From: Streptomyces actinomycinicus
GTDB lineage: Bacteria > Actinomycetota > Actinomycetes > Streptomycetales > Streptomycetaceae
NCBI RefSeq assembly: GCF_016741775.1
Contig: NZ_JAERRK010000028.1
Location: 39,357 to 103,356 of the forward strand
Direction of reading: 5' to 3'
Length of the DNA: 64,000 bases
Shown here: positions 26,436 through 34,714 of the stretch, piece by piece
How positions within the stretch are numbered: position 1 is the stretch's first letter
Layout: every line of letters begins with the position of its first letter
Translations under genes and position numbers: made by a program
The notes under the pieces: model-generated
Seen by the model: the letters and a program-made list of their open reading frames with translations, nothing else
What the model was told of the DNA's origin: nothing
The model's database searches: none

Positions 26436-26448
26436 CTTTGTCGACATA

Positions 26449-26477
26449 ACAACTGCCGCCCATGAGGCGGCAGTTGT
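26449..26477 (+). terminator. prfB terminator
   Basis: Perfect 12-bp stem ACAACTGCCGCC (26449-26460) with GGCGGCAGTTGT (26466-26477), loop CATGA, followed by CATTTGTCTGGGTTTT. It lies 13 bp after the prfB stop. Confidence 0.9.
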
Positions 26478-26560
26478 CATTTGTCTGGGTTTTACATCAC
26501 ACTCACAGGCTTCGATTCCCCGCAAACATCACCCCACCGGACATTGCGCCCGCAACGACC

Positions 26561-26589
26561 TTGACGTTGCTTTGAAAAATGGGAAGGGT
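26561..26589 (+). promoter_or_regulatory. candidate promoter of the LAETG protein gene
   Basis: TTGACG at 26561-26566, a 17-bp spacer and AAGGGT at 26584-26589. The -35 is near consensus and the -10 is weak. It lies about 140 bp before the gene. The 250-bp gap between the prfB terminator and the gene shows no other feature. Confidence 0.4.
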
Positions 26590-26729
26590 GAGCCGCGGCA
26601 TGCGTACTTGAGGGGCGCATGTGAACCGGGGGATCGAGTTGACGCGCTTCGTCACCAGCTGCCTCCGTCGATCACGGCACGCCCCGACGCGACGCCCATT
26701 GACGAACAGCTACTGGGGGTAGCAACCAT

Positions 26730-27629
26730 ATGACGAAGAAGACGCGGATCCGGGTCGCGCGGATAGCCGCCGGTGCCGTGATCGCGGCCGGTGCGTCGCT
26801 GACCGCGGCCGGCGCGGCATCCGCCCTGGACCTCGACGTCCAGGCGGGCCCGATCAGCCTCGGCGTGAGCGGTGTCGGCGCCGACGGTGGCAACACCGAC
26901 GGCGGCGGTGGCGACTGCCCGATCGGCATCTGCACCGACGGCGGTACCGACGGTGGTTCGACCACCACCGATGGCGGTACCACGGACGGTGGCTCCACCG
27001 ACGGCGGGACCACGGACGGCGGGACCACCGACGGTGGCACGACCGACGGTGGTACCACGGACGGTGGCACGACCGACGGCGGCACCACGGACGGCGGGAC
27101 CACCGACGGCGGCACCACGGACGGCGGGACCACCGACGGCGGCACCACGGACGGCGGGACCACCGACGGCGGCACGACCGACGGCGGCACCACGGACGGC
27201 GGCACCACCGACGGTGGCACGACCGACGGCGGCAACGGAAACGGCGGCAACGGAAACGGCGGCAACGGTTCCGACGGCGGCAACGGCAACTCCGGCGGCA
27301 ACGGCAACTCGGGTGGCAACGGCAACTCGGGTGGCAACGGCAACTCGGGCGGTGACAGCGGCACCGGCGGTTCCGGCGACGGCGGTTCCGGCACCGGTGG
27401 CAGCCACCCCGAGGGCGGCAACAACAACGTCCCGCAGGACGAGGGCTCCTCGGCGCTCACCGACACCGGTTCCGACACCTCGGCCCAGGGCGGCGACAAG
27501 CAGCTCGCCGAGACCGGTGCCGGCCAGACCGCGTTCCTGCTCGTCGGCGCCGCGACGATGATCGCCGGCGGCATCGGCTTCCGTGTCCTGCCGCGTCTGG
27601 TGACCGGCAGGGGCGGCGCCGCCGCCTGA
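26730..27629 (+). CDS. sortase-anchored Thr-Asp-Gly-Gly repeat surface protein
   Basis: Secreted protein of 299 residues: signal peptide to about residue 33 (ending AASA), a short region with one CxxxxxC pair, about 18 pentapeptides TDGGT (residues 80-168), an Asn/Gly-rich stretch, and a C-terminal sorting signal LAETG at residue 259, then a hydrophobic helix and the basic tail RLVTGRGG. LAxTG is the signal known for class E sortases of Streptomyces, so covalent attachment to peptidoglycan is expected. Ribosome site GGGGGT precedes the ATG. No sortase gene is adjacent. The flexible repeat would act as a wall-spanning stalk; the function of the head is unknown. Confidence 0.85.
   Translation: MTKKTRIRVARIAAGAVIAAGASLTAAGAASALDLDVQAGPISLGVSGVGADGGNTDGGGGDCPIGICTDGGTDGGSTTTDGGTTDGGSTDGGTTDGGTTDGGTTDGGTTDGGTTDGGTTDGGTTDGGTTDGGTTDGGTTDGGTTDGGTTDGGTTDGGTTDGGTTDGGNGNGGNGNGGNGSDGGNGNSGGNGNSGGNGNSGGNGNSGGDSGTGGSGDGGSGTGGSHPEGGNNNVPQDEGSSALTDTGSDTSAQGGDKQLAETGAGQTAFLLVGAATMIAGGIGFRVLPRLVTGRGGAAA
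26967..27233. repeat. 15-bp repeat array coding for TDGGT
   Basis: About 18 units of the type ACCGACGGCGGCACC in frame, differing mostly at third positions (GGC/GGT/GGG, ACC/ACG). Unit size keeps the frame, so length variation between strains is likely. Confidence 0.9.
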
Positions 27630-27669
27630 GCGTAGCGATACGTTCACGCACCGCGCGCACGACACAGAC

Positions 27670-27704
27670 GGGAGGGCCCGGAGCCACTGGCTCCGGGCCC
27701 TCCC
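27670..27704. terminator. strong hairpin between convergent genes
   Basis: 16-bp perfect stem GGGAGGGCCCGGAGCC (27670-27685) with its complement at 27689-27704 and a 3-nt loop. It lies 40 bp after the LAETG gene and 57 bp beyond the end of the minus-strand zinc-ribbon gene, so it can serve both. Confidence 0.88.
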
Positions 27705-27760
27705 GGCGTCTTCGCGGGGCTACGCGCTCACGCGTACCGCCGGCGCACCTGCGGACTTCC

Positions 27761-27961
27761 TCACACGGTCTGGTGCGCCAGCAGCGCAACCGCGGCGATC
27801 AGCACCGCCAGCAGCGCGATCAGCGCCATCGGGTTCAGCCCGTTCAGACCGCCGAAGAGGCCCTCCTGCTGCAGTCGCTCGCGGTTGGCACGGCACACCG
27901 GGCACCGGCCCTCGCTCACGGGCGACGCGCAGTTCGCGCACACCAACCGGTCGTACGTCAT
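27761..27961 (-). CDS. small zinc-ribbon membrane protein
   Basis: 66 residues from the ATG at 27961, which has a perfect AAGGAGG eight bases upstream. Four cysteines at 8, 11, 20 and 23 (CANC and CPVC) form a rubredoxin-like zinc knuckle. A linker with RERLQQEG follows, and then a C-terminal membrane helix (about 45-62, ALIALLAVLIAAVALLA). A tail-anchored cytosolic zinc ribbon is predicted. It sits divergent to ftsE. I do not recognise a named family; its function is unknown. Confidence 0.8.
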   Translation of the reverse strand: MTYDRLVCANCASPVSEGRCPVCRANRERLQQEGLFGGLNGLNPMALIALLAVLIAAVALLAHQTV

Positions 27962-28197
27962 GCGCTCGCCCTCCTTGCACCGGCCATCACACGTACAACG
28001 CTCACGGGAACGAGAACGTTCCCCTCCCACTGTGCCAGGTTCCCGCGGAGCGTGCGCGGGCCCTCGGGGAGAGGGCCGCGGGCAGGGGCCGGTACAAAAA
28101 CGTACAAGTCTTGCCCAACCTGAACCTGCGACTGCACTTGCACACCCGGTTCGCGTATGGTCACGCTCATCTACCCCCGGCGACCCGTGGTGCATCC

Positions 28198-28887
28198 GTG
28201 ATCCGATTCGACAACGTCTCCAAGGTCTACCCCAAGCAGACCCGCCCCGCACTCAGGGATGTCTCCCTCGAGGTGGAGAAGGGCGAGTTCGTCTTTCTCG
28301 TGGGATCCTCCGGCTCCGGAAAGTCCACCTTCCTGCGGCTCGTCCTCCGCGAGGAGCGGTGCAGCCACGGCCAGGTGCACGTGCTGGGCAAGGACCTCGC
28401 GCGCCTCTCCAACTGGAAGGTGCCGCAGATGCGCCGCCAGCTGGGGACCGTGTTCCAGGACTTCCGGCTGCTGCCGAACAAGACGGTCGCCGAGAACGTT
28501 GCCTTCGCGCAGGAGGTGATCGGCAAGTCCCGGGGCGAGATCCGCAAGTCCGTGCCCCAGGTGCTCGATCTCGTCGGGCTCGGCGGCAAGGAGGACCGGA
28601 TGCCGGGCGAGCTGTCCGGTGGTGAGCAGCAGCGCGTGGCCATCGCGCGCGCCTTCGTCAACCGGCCGAAGCTGCTCATCGCCGACGAGCCCACCGGCAA
28701 CCTCGACCCGCAGACCTCCGTCGGCATCATGAAGCTGCTCGACCGCATCAACCGGACGGGCACCACCGTGATCATGGCGACGCACGACCAGAACATCGTG
28801 GACCAGATGCGCAAGCGCGTCATCGAGCTGGAGAAGGGCCGCCTCGTCCGCGACCAGGCCCGCGGCGTCTACGGCTACCAGCACTGA
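28198..28887 (+). CDS. ftsE: cell division ATP-binding protein FtsE
   Basis: ABC ATPase of 229 residues that pairs with FtsX to control peptidoglycan hydrolysis at the divisome. Walker A GSSGSGKST at residues 37-45, Q-loop region QDFRLLPNKTV, signature LSGGEQQR near 140, Walker B LLIADEP near 158. The GTG at 28198 (VIRFDNVSKVY) is chosen because the fold starts there; the ribosome site is weak. FtsX follows after 36 bp. Confidence 0.97.
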   Translation: MIRFDNVSKVYPKQTRPALRDVSLEVEKGEFVFLVGSSGSGKSTFLRLVLREERCSHGQVHVLGKDLARLSNWKVPQMRRQLGTVFQDFRLLPNKTVAENVAFAQEVIGKSRGEIRKSVPQVLDLVGLGGKEDRMPGELSGGEQQRVAIARAFVNRPKLLIADEPTGNLDPQTSVGIMKLLDRINRTGTTVIMATHDQNIVDQMRKRVIELEKGRLVRDQARGVYGYQH

Positions 28888-28923
28888 CCGCACCCAGCTT
28901 CCGAAAGGCCTGAAGAACCCGCC

Positions 28924-29841
28924 ATGCGCGCCCAGTTCGTCCTGTCCGAGATCGGTGTCGGTCTCCGCCGCAACCTGACGATGACCTTCGCCGTCATCGT
29001 GTCCGTCGCCCTGTCCCTGGCCCTCTTCGGCGGCTCGCTGCTGATGAGCGACCAGGTGAGCACCATGAAGGGCTACTGGTACGACAAGGTCAACGTCTCG
29101 ATCTTCCTGTGCAACAAGCACGACGCCGAGAACGACGTCAACTGCGCCAAGGGCGCGGTCACCGAGGACCAGAAGAAGCAGATCCTCGCGGATCTCAAGG
29201 ACATGCAGGTCGTCGAGCAGGTGACGCACGAGTCGCAGGACGAGGCGTACAAGCACTACAAGGAGCAGTTCGGCAACTCCCCGCTGGCCGGCTCGCTCAC
29301 GCCGGACCAGATGCAGGAGTCGTACCGGATCAAGCTCAAGGACCCGCAGAAGTACCAGGTGATCGCCACGGCGTTCAACGGGCGGGACGGCGTGCAGTCG
29401 GTGCAGGACCAGAAGGGCATCCTGGACAACCTCTTCCAGCTGCTGGGCCTGATGAACCAGGGCGCGCTGTTCGTGATGGCGCTGATGCTGCTGATCGCGC
29501 TGCTGCTGATCGTCAACACCGTGCGGGTGTCGGCGTTCAGCCGTCGGCGCGAGACCGGCATCATGCGCCTGGTCGGTGCCTCGGGCTTCTACATCCAGGC
29601 GCCGTTCATCGCCGAGGCGGCCGTGGCCGGTCTCATCGGCGGCAGCCTCGCCTGTGTCCTGCTGGTGGCCGGCCGGTACTTCACCATCGACCACGGAATG
29701 GCGCTGGCCAGCAAGCTCCAGTTGATCAACTTCGTAGGCTGGGACGCGGTGTTGACCAAGCTGCCGCTGATCCTCGCCACGAGTGTTCTGATGCCGTCGC
29801 TTGCGGCGTTCTTCGCGCTGCGCAAGTACCTGAAGGTGTGA
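28924..29841 (+). CDS. ftsX: cell division membrane protein FtsX
   Basis: 305 residues: one N-terminal helix (residues 20-43), an extracellular domain of about 130 residues with two cysteines (FLCNKHDAENDVNCAK) that would form a disulfide, then three more helices with the FtsX core (RRRETGIMRLVGAS). The external domain is where FtsX contacts wall hydrolases. It forms a complex with FtsE. A terminator follows. Confidence 0.96.
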   Translation: MRAQFVLSEIGVGLRRNLTMTFAVIVSVALSLALFGGSLLMSDQVSTMKGYWYDKVNVSIFLCNKHDAENDVNCAKGAVTEDQKKQILADLKDMQVVEQVTHESQDEAYKHYKEQFGNSPLAGSLTPDQMQESYRIKLKDPQKYQVIATAFNGRDGVQSVQDQKGILDNLFQLLGLMNQGALFVMALMLLIALLLIVNTVRVSAFSRRRETGIMRLVGASGFYIQAPFIAEAAVAGLIGGSLACVLLVAGRYFTIDHGMALASKLQLINFVGWDAVLTKLPLILATSVLMPSLAAFFALRKYLKV

Positions 29842-29851
29842 CGCATGCCAA

Positions 29852-29885
29852 GAGGGTCGTACGGGCATCCGGCCGTACGGCCCTC
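29852..29885 (+). terminator. ftsEX terminator
   Basis: GAGGGTCGTACGG (29852-29864) pairs with CCGTACGGCCCTC (29873-29885) over 13 bp with one G-U pair; the loop is 8 nt. It lies 11 bp after the ftsX stop. Confidence 0.75.
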
Positions 29886-29895
29886 CGTGTTGTCC

Positions 29896-29901
29896 TAGAC
29901 T
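29896..29901 (+). promoter_or_regulatory. -10 hexamer TAGACT for leaderless ctpA
   Basis: TAGACT lies seven bases before the ATG at 29909, and no ribosome site is present between the ftsEX terminator and the start. This indicates a leaderless transcript; no clear -35 is seen. Confidence 0.55.
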
Positions 29902-29908
29902 CACCGCC

Positions 29909-31078
29909 ATGTCAGGCCGTGACCTGTTCTGTCAGCCCCGTCGCATTCGCCGCGGGGCAGCCCTGACATTGGTCTTCGCCGGTGTGCTGATCGCCGGCGC
30001 CGCCACCGGTTCCTTCCCGGAACCCGATGGTCCCGCGCGCGGGGCCGCCGCCGGACCGTCGGGCCCGGCCACCCGGCACGAGGCCGTCGAGCGGGCCGCC
30101 GCCGAGGCGATGGCCGACGGCAAGTCCCCGATGGAGGCCGCCGAGCGGGCCGTCAGCCGCAGCGGGGACCGCTGGGGCGCGGTCTACTCCGAGGGCGAGT
30201 ACGAGGAATTCCAGGACGCCCTCGACGGCCGGTACACCGGCGTGGGGCTGTGGGCCCGCCAGGAGGCGGACGGCGGGATCGCGATCACCAAGGTGCAGCC
30301 CGGCTCGCCCGCCGGTGTCGCGGGGATCCGCGCCGGCGACCGGCTGCGCAGCGTCGACGGCAGCCGGGTCGACGGCCGCCCGGTCACCGAGGTGATCTCC
30401 TTACTCCGCGGTGACGCCGAGGACGCCCCGGCGGGCACGACGGTCACCCTCGGCCTCGGGCGCGGCACCCGCGTGTGGACCGAGACCCTGCACCGGGCCC
30501 GGCTGTCCACCGACTCCGTCAGCGTGCACCGGCCGGCCGCCGGGGTCACCGTGCTGAAGGTCGCCGCGTTCACCAAGGGCACCGCCGCCACGGTCCGCGA
30601 GGCGCTGGAGACCACCCCGGCCGACGAGCGCACCGTCCTCGACCTGCGCGGCAACTCCGGCGGCCTGGTCACCGAGGCGGTGGACACCGCGTCCGCCTTC
30701 CTGGACGGCGGCCTGGTCGCCACCTACGACGTCGACGGTGACCAGCGCGCCCTGCACGCCGACCCGGGCGGCGACACCACCCGGCCCCTGGTCGTCCTCG
30801 TCGACGGCGGAACCATGAGCGCGGCCGAGCTGCTCACCGGCGCCCTGCAGGACCGGGGCCGCGCCGTCGTCATCGGCTCCCGCACCTTCGGCAAGGGATC
30901 CGTCCAGATGCCGACGAAGCTGCCCGACGGCTCGGTGGCCGAGCTGACCGTCGGCCACTACCGCACCCCCTCCGGCCACGTGGTCGACGGCCGGGGCATC
31001 ACCCCCGACCTGGAGGCGGGGGCCGAAGCCCTGGAACGGGCCGAGACGGTCCTCACCGGCCTCGGCGACCCCTCGTAG
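29909..31078 (+). CDS. ctpA: C-terminal processing serine protease, S41 family
   Basis: Membrane-anchored extracytoplasmic protease of 389 residues. An N-terminal signal anchor (about 17-38) is followed by a Pro/Ala linker, then a PDZ domain (about 108-190, containing YTGVGLW and GIRAGDRLRSVDG) and the S41 core. The catalytic pair is Ser304 in GGTMSAAEL and Lys329 in RTFGKGSVQ, with the 25-residue spacing of the family. It trims C-terminal tails of secreted or membrane proteins. It follows ftsEX and precedes smpB, a gene order conserved in Streptomyces. Confidence 0.93.
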   Translation: MSGRDLFCQPRRIRRGAALTLVFAGVLIAGAATGSFPEPDGPARGAAAGPSGPATRHEAVERAAAEAMADGKSPMEAAERAVSRSGDRWGAVYSEGEYEEFQDALDGRYTGVGLWARQEADGGIAITKVQPGSPAGVAGIRAGDRLRSVDGSRVDGRPVTEVISLLRGDAEDAPAGTTVTLGLGRGTRVWTETLHRARLSTDSVSVHRPAAGVTVLKVAAFTKGTAATVREALETTPADERTVLDLRGNSGGLVTEAVDTASAFLDGGLVATYDVDGDQRALHADPGGDTTRPLVVLVDGGTMSAAELLTGALQDRGRAVVIGSRTFGKGSVQMPTKLPDGSVAELTVGHYRTPSGHVVDGRGITPDLEAGAEALERAETVLTGLGDPS

Positions 31079-31134
31079 CCACCCGTAATCTGCTGTACGT
31101 ACACCCCCTCCCTGGTGCGAAAATGGTCGGCACT

Positions 31135-31689
31135 ATGAGCAAGGGAATGTACGTACCGAAGGAGTCCCAGCCCAAGCAGGGCGGGGCCGCCGCGAAGGCG
31201 AGGGACGGCGAGAAGGGCGGCAAGCGCAAGATCGTCGCCCAGAACAAGAAGGCCCGCCACGACTACGCGATCATCGACACCTACGAGGCCGGGCTCGTCC
31301 TCACCGGCACCGAGGTCAAGTCGCTGCGCGAGGGGCGCAGCTCGCTGACCGACGGCTTCGTCCAGATCGACCGGGGCGAGGCGTGGCTGCACAACGCCCA
31401 CATCCCCGAGTATCACCAGGGCAGCTGGACCAACCACTCCGCGCGCCGCAAGCGCAAGCTGCTCCTGCACCGCGAGGAGATCGACAAGCTGGAGTCCAAG
31501 GCTCAGGAGACCGGTCACACGATCGTGCCCCTCGCCGTGTACTTCAAGGACGGCCGGGCCAAGGCGGAGATCGCCCTCGCCCGGGGCAAGAAGGAGTACG
31601 ACAAGCGGCAGACCCTGCGGGAGAAGCAGGACCGGCGCGAGTCGGACCGTGCGATCGCCGCGGCCAAGCGCAGGCAGCGCGGCGCCTGA
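31135..31689 (+). CDS. smpB: tmRNA-binding protein SmpB
   Basis: Trans-translation cofactor that carries tmRNA into stalled ribosomes; 184 residues including a longer than usual basic N-terminal arm. Core motifs are KIVAQNKKARHDY, LTGTEVKSLREG, NAHIPEY, RKLLLHREEI, and a C-terminal Arg/Lys-rich tail that mimics mRNA. The ATG at 31135 is preferred, because AATGGT lies seven bases upstream as a possible leaderless -10 (31122-31127); the ATGs at 31123 and 31147 are alternatives. The tmRNA gene follows 111 bp downstream. Confidence 0.94.
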   Translation: MSKGMYVPKESQPKQGGAAAKARDGEKGGKRKIVAQNKKARHDYAIIDTYEAGLVLTGTEVKSLREGRSSLTDGFVQIDRGEAWLHNAHIPEYHQGSWTNHSARRKRKLLLHREEIDKLESKAQETGHTIVPLAVYFKDGRAKAEIALARGKKEYDKRQTLREKQDRRESDRAIAAAKRRQRGA

Positions 31690-31800
31690 CCGGGCCGCCG
31701 GGAATAAGCTGGCACCGGTGCGCGTTGGTCACGTACGATGGCACTGCACTCCACAGCGGGTGCACACCCTCCCCGGAGGGGACCGTTGTTAATAAAACAT

Positions 31801-32166
31801 GGGGATGATCGGTTTCGACAGCGGCTGTCGAAGCAGGGGAAGCGTGTCGAGGAAGCGGCAATGATCTCGTAAACCATATGTCGCAACAAATAATCGCCAA
31901 CACCAAGCGCGATTCCTTCGCCCTCGCTGCCTAAGTAGCGACTTGCGAAGTGTCAGCCCGGGGCTGTTCCCGACCCGGATCCTGGCATCAGCTAGGGAAC
32001 TAAACCTTGATCCCGGTCACGGGGTGAAGAGGGAAATCAAACAGTGACTGAGCCCGTCGGCGACTTGTTCGCGTGATCGCCGGGGCTGAGAAAAGCACAG
32101 CGGACTGCACACGGAGAAGCCCTGATTCCGCACCGTTGGACGCGGGTTCGATTCCCGCCATCTCCA
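31801..32166 (+). ncRNA. ssrA: transfer-messenger RNA (tmRNA)
   Basis: Rescues stalled ribosomes and tags their products. The 5' acceptor GGGGATG (31801-31807) pairs with CATCTCC (32159-32165), with discriminator A at 32166. The D-loop-like start GATCGGTTTCGACAGCGG and the T-arm GGTTCGATTCC are clear. The tag reading frame runs 31896-31934 and encodes ANTKRDSFALAA followed by TAA; ALAA is the protease signal. CCA is not encoded. The partner smpB lies just upstream. Confidence 0.97.
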
Positions 32167-32185
32167 CTTACCCCATGTGGGCACG

Positions 32186-32212
32186 GGCCCCGTCGCTTCG
32201 AGCGGCGGGGCC
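32186..32212. terminator. ssrA terminator
   Basis: GGCCCCGTCGCT (32186-32197) pairs with AGCGGCGGGGCC (32201-32212) with one G-U pair, followed by TTTGT. It is placed between ssrA (+) and the end of the minus-strand MFS gene, so it may act in both directions. Confidence 0.85.
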
Positions 32213-32216
32213 TTTG

Positions 32217-33473
32217 TCATGCCTGTGCGGTGTCGGCTGTCATGCCCTGTGCGGCGTCGGCCGCGCTGATGACCAGCGCCAGAGCCGCCGCCGCGGCCGG
32301 TACGGCGTAGGCGGTGACGGGGGAGAGGTGTTCCGCCGCCCAGCCGCCCGCCGCGGAGCCGCAGGCGATCCCGGTGAGCAGCCCGGTCACGACCAGGCTC
32401 ATGCCCTCGTTGAGCCGGTCGGCCGGCGTGCGCCGCTGCACCACCGTCATCGCCGTGACCATGGTGGGCGCGGTCGCCATCCCCGCGACCAGCAGCGCAC
32501 CGGCGAGCACCACCAGCGAGCCCACGGCCGCCGCGGCCCAGGGCAGGACCATCAAGGCGGCCATGGCCGCCAGGCACCGGGTGAGCCGTGGCCGGGCCGG
32601 CTTCAGCGCCCCGTACGCCAGACCCGCCGCGCACGAGCCCGCCGCCTGCAGCGCGAGCACGGCACCGGCCGCCGCGCGATGCCCCTGCGCGTCGGCATGG
32701 GCGATCGTGGCGACCTCCATCGCACCGAACACCGCACCGGTGGCCGTGAAGCAGGCCAGCAGCGGCAGGATGCCGGGGCTGCGCAGCGGCGACGGCCCCC
32801 GCGAACGTGACCGGGTGGGCGGCTCGGTCGCCCGCCGGGCGGTGAACAGCAGCATGCCGGCGAGCAGCAGCACCGCGCCCACGAGCGTCCCGGCCTCCGG
32901 GAAGAAGCTGCCGGTCAGGAAGGACGCGAGCACCGGTCCGAGCATGAAGCACAGTTCGTCGGCGGCCTGCTCGAAGGAGTTCGCGGTGTGCAGCGCGTCC
33001 GGGTCGTCGCGCAGCAGATGGGCCCAGCGGGCGCGGGACAGGCCGCCGATGTTCGGGGTGGCCGCGGTGCCGGCGTAGGCGGCGAACAGCGTCCAGTCCG
33101 GGGCGTCGAAGCGGACGCACAGCAGCAGGGCGAGGCTGCCGAGCACGGAGACGACCGTGGCCGGCACCGCGACCCGGGCCTGCCCGTGCCGGTCGACGAG
33201 CCGCGCGACGAACGGGCCGGCCAGCGCGGTCGCCGCGAGCCCGGTCGCGGTGACGGCACCGGCGAGGGCGTACGAGCCCCGTGAGCCGGCGATCATCACG
33301 ACCGCGCTCACGCCGAACATGCCGATGGGCAGGCGGGCGAGCAGGTTGCCGACGGTGAAGGCACGGGTGCCCGGAAGGGCGAAGAGGCGCCGGTATCCGT
33401 CGAGTCGGCGTCCCTCCCCGGCTATGCGGGTCTTCTTGTGGACGCGGTCGTCCTGAAGGGTCTGTTGCGGCAT
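32217..33473 (-). CDS. MFS transporter
   Basis: 418 residues with about twelve membrane segments. The loop motif between helices 2 and 3 is present as ARLVDRHGQARVAV. A basic N-terminal tail of about 35 residues precedes the first helix. It belongs to the drug/solute exporter type of MFS, and the substrate is unknown. It is divergent from a LysR regulator with about 107 bp between the starts, a typical regulator-target pair in which the LysR protein probably controls the transporter. Confidence 0.85.
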   Translation of the reverse strand: MPQQTLQDDRVHKKTRIAGEGRRLDGYRRLFALPGTRAFTVGNLLARLPIGMFGVSAVVMIAGSRGSYALAGAVTATGLAATALAGPFVARLVDRHGQARVAVPATVVSVLGSLALLLCVRFDAPDWTLFAAYAGTAATPNIGGLSRARWAHLLRDDPDALHTANSFEQAADELCFMLGPVLASFLTGSFFPEAGTLVGAVLLLAGMLLFTARRATEPPTRSRSRGPSPLRSPGILPLLACFTATGAVFGAMEVATIAHADAQGHRAAAGAVLALQAAGSCAAGLAYGALKPARPRLTRCLAAMAALMVLPWAAAAVGSLVVLAGALLVAGMATAPTMVTAMTVVQRRTPADRLNEGMSLVVTGLLTGIACGSAAGGWAAEHLSPVTAYAVPAAAAALALVISAADAAQGMTADTAQA

Positions 33474-33567
33474 GGGTCAACGGTCGCCCGGAGTGGATCA
33501 ACGGGTCCAACACCTGTGGAGGGCCGATTCACGCACCTGTGTTGTCAGTACGTCCGCATCCACGTTG

Positions 33568-33573
33568 TAGGTT
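33568..33573 (+). promoter_or_regulatory. -10 hexamer TAGGTT for leaderless lysR-type gene
   Basis: TAGGTT is seven bases before the ATG at 33581. TTGTCA at 33542-33547 is upstream, but with a 20-bp spacer. Two copies of CACCTGTG in the same gap (about 33515 and 33536) could be part of a LysR or transporter operator. Confidence 0.45.
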
Positions 33574-33580
33574 CACCGTC

Positions 33581-34558
33581 ATGCCCGCTCCCGCCCACCT
33601 GGATCCGCGCCTGCTGCGCGCCTTCATCGCCGTCGCCGAGGAACTGCACTTCACCCGGGCCGCGGCCCGCCTGTACGTCGCCCAGCAGGCGCTCAGCAGG
33701 GACGTACGGCGCCTGGAACGGGAGCTGGGTGCCGAGCTGTTCGTGCGGACCACCCGGCAGGTCACGCTGACCCCGGACGGTGAACGGCTGCTGCCGTACG
33801 CGCGCCGGATCCTCGCCGCCCAGGACGAACTGCTCGCCGCGTTCGCCCCCGGCCAGGCCCGCCCACTGCTGGTCGACCTCAACTCGCCGGGCCTGGCCAC
33901 CGGCCGCCGGGTGCTGCACCGGGCCCGCGAACTCGCCCCCGACTGCGAACTGATGGCCCGCTACGAGAGTGGCCTGACCGGAGCCGCGGCCGAGTTGCTG
34001 GCCGGTCGCCTGGACGTCTCCTTCGGCCGCTTCGCGGGCCTCGACCCGGCGCTCCGGGCCGGCCTGGAGCAGCAGCCGGTGCGGTACGAGCCGATGACCG
34101 TCGTCCTGCCCGAGGAGCATCCGCTGACCGCGCTGCCGGAGGTTCCGCTGGCCGCGCTGGCCGGGGAAGCGGTGTACGCCGGTGCCGGGAATCCGCGCAC
34201 GCGGGAGTGGACCGACCTGGCCCTGCGGCTCTTCGAGGGCCGGGGCGTCCGGCCGGCCCCGCCGCTTCCGCTGGCCGTCGGGGACGAGGAGTTCGGCCGC
34301 ATCATGGCGAAGACCCGGAACCCGGTGCTGGCGGTGGTGGACTTCCCGGCCCTGCCCGGCACGGTGCGCCGTCCCCTCGTCGATCCCGTCCCGCTGTCGC
34401 CGGTCTCCCTGGTGTGGCGGAAAGGGCTGGTTCATCCCGGACTGACCGCGCTGCGGGAGGCGGTGGCCGCGATCGCCCGGGCGGAGGGCTGGTTGCGGCG
34501 CCCCGCCGATGGATGGATTCCGGCCATGGACGAGGCCGTGATGAACGGCGGCCATTGA
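33581..34558 (+). CDS. LysR-family transcriptional regulator
   Basis: 325 residues. The N-terminal winged helix (residues 5-65) has the LysR pattern LLRAFIAVAEELHFTRAAAR and LSRDVRRLERELGAELFVRT. The C-terminal periplasmic-binding-like domain for the co-inducer follows from about residue 90. It probably controls the divergent MFS gene and itself. Longer readings upstream lack the family pattern, so the ATG at 33581 is used. Confidence 0.92.
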   Translation: MPAPAHLDPRLLRAFIAVAEELHFTRAAARLYVAQQALSRDVRRLERELGAELFVRTTRQVTLTPDGERLLPYARRILAAQDELLAAFAPGQARPLLVDLNSPGLATGRRVLHRARELAPDCELMARYESGLTGAAAELLAGRLDVSFGRFAGLDPALRAGLEQQPVRYEPMTVVLPEEHPLTALPEVPLAALAGEAVYAGAGNPRTREWTDLALRLFEGRGVRPAPPLPLAVGDEEFGRIMAKTRNPVLAVVDFPALPGTVRRPLVDPVPLSPVSLVWRKGLVHPGLTALREAVAAIARAEGWLRRPADGWIPAMDEAVMNGGH

Positions 34559-34714
34559 CGGCCCGGGGCCGGGCAGCTCTGGGCGTGCGCTACATTCATG
34601 GCTCGGGCGCAGGTGGGGAAGGGGGCGCTCGGACCGGGTGGGGGCCTGGATCGGATGACGGGCGCCCGCGATCCTGAACGCGCCCTGAACTGTCCCGTGG
34701 GGGGATGTGCGCGC

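Noticed and set aside
26967..27233. CRISPR-like array
   Set aside because: The 15-bp units are coding, in frame and without unique spacers.
31725..31739. TTGGTC with TACGAT as the ssrA promoter
   Set aside because: The hexamers are only a few bases apart, so the spacing excludes a normal promoter.
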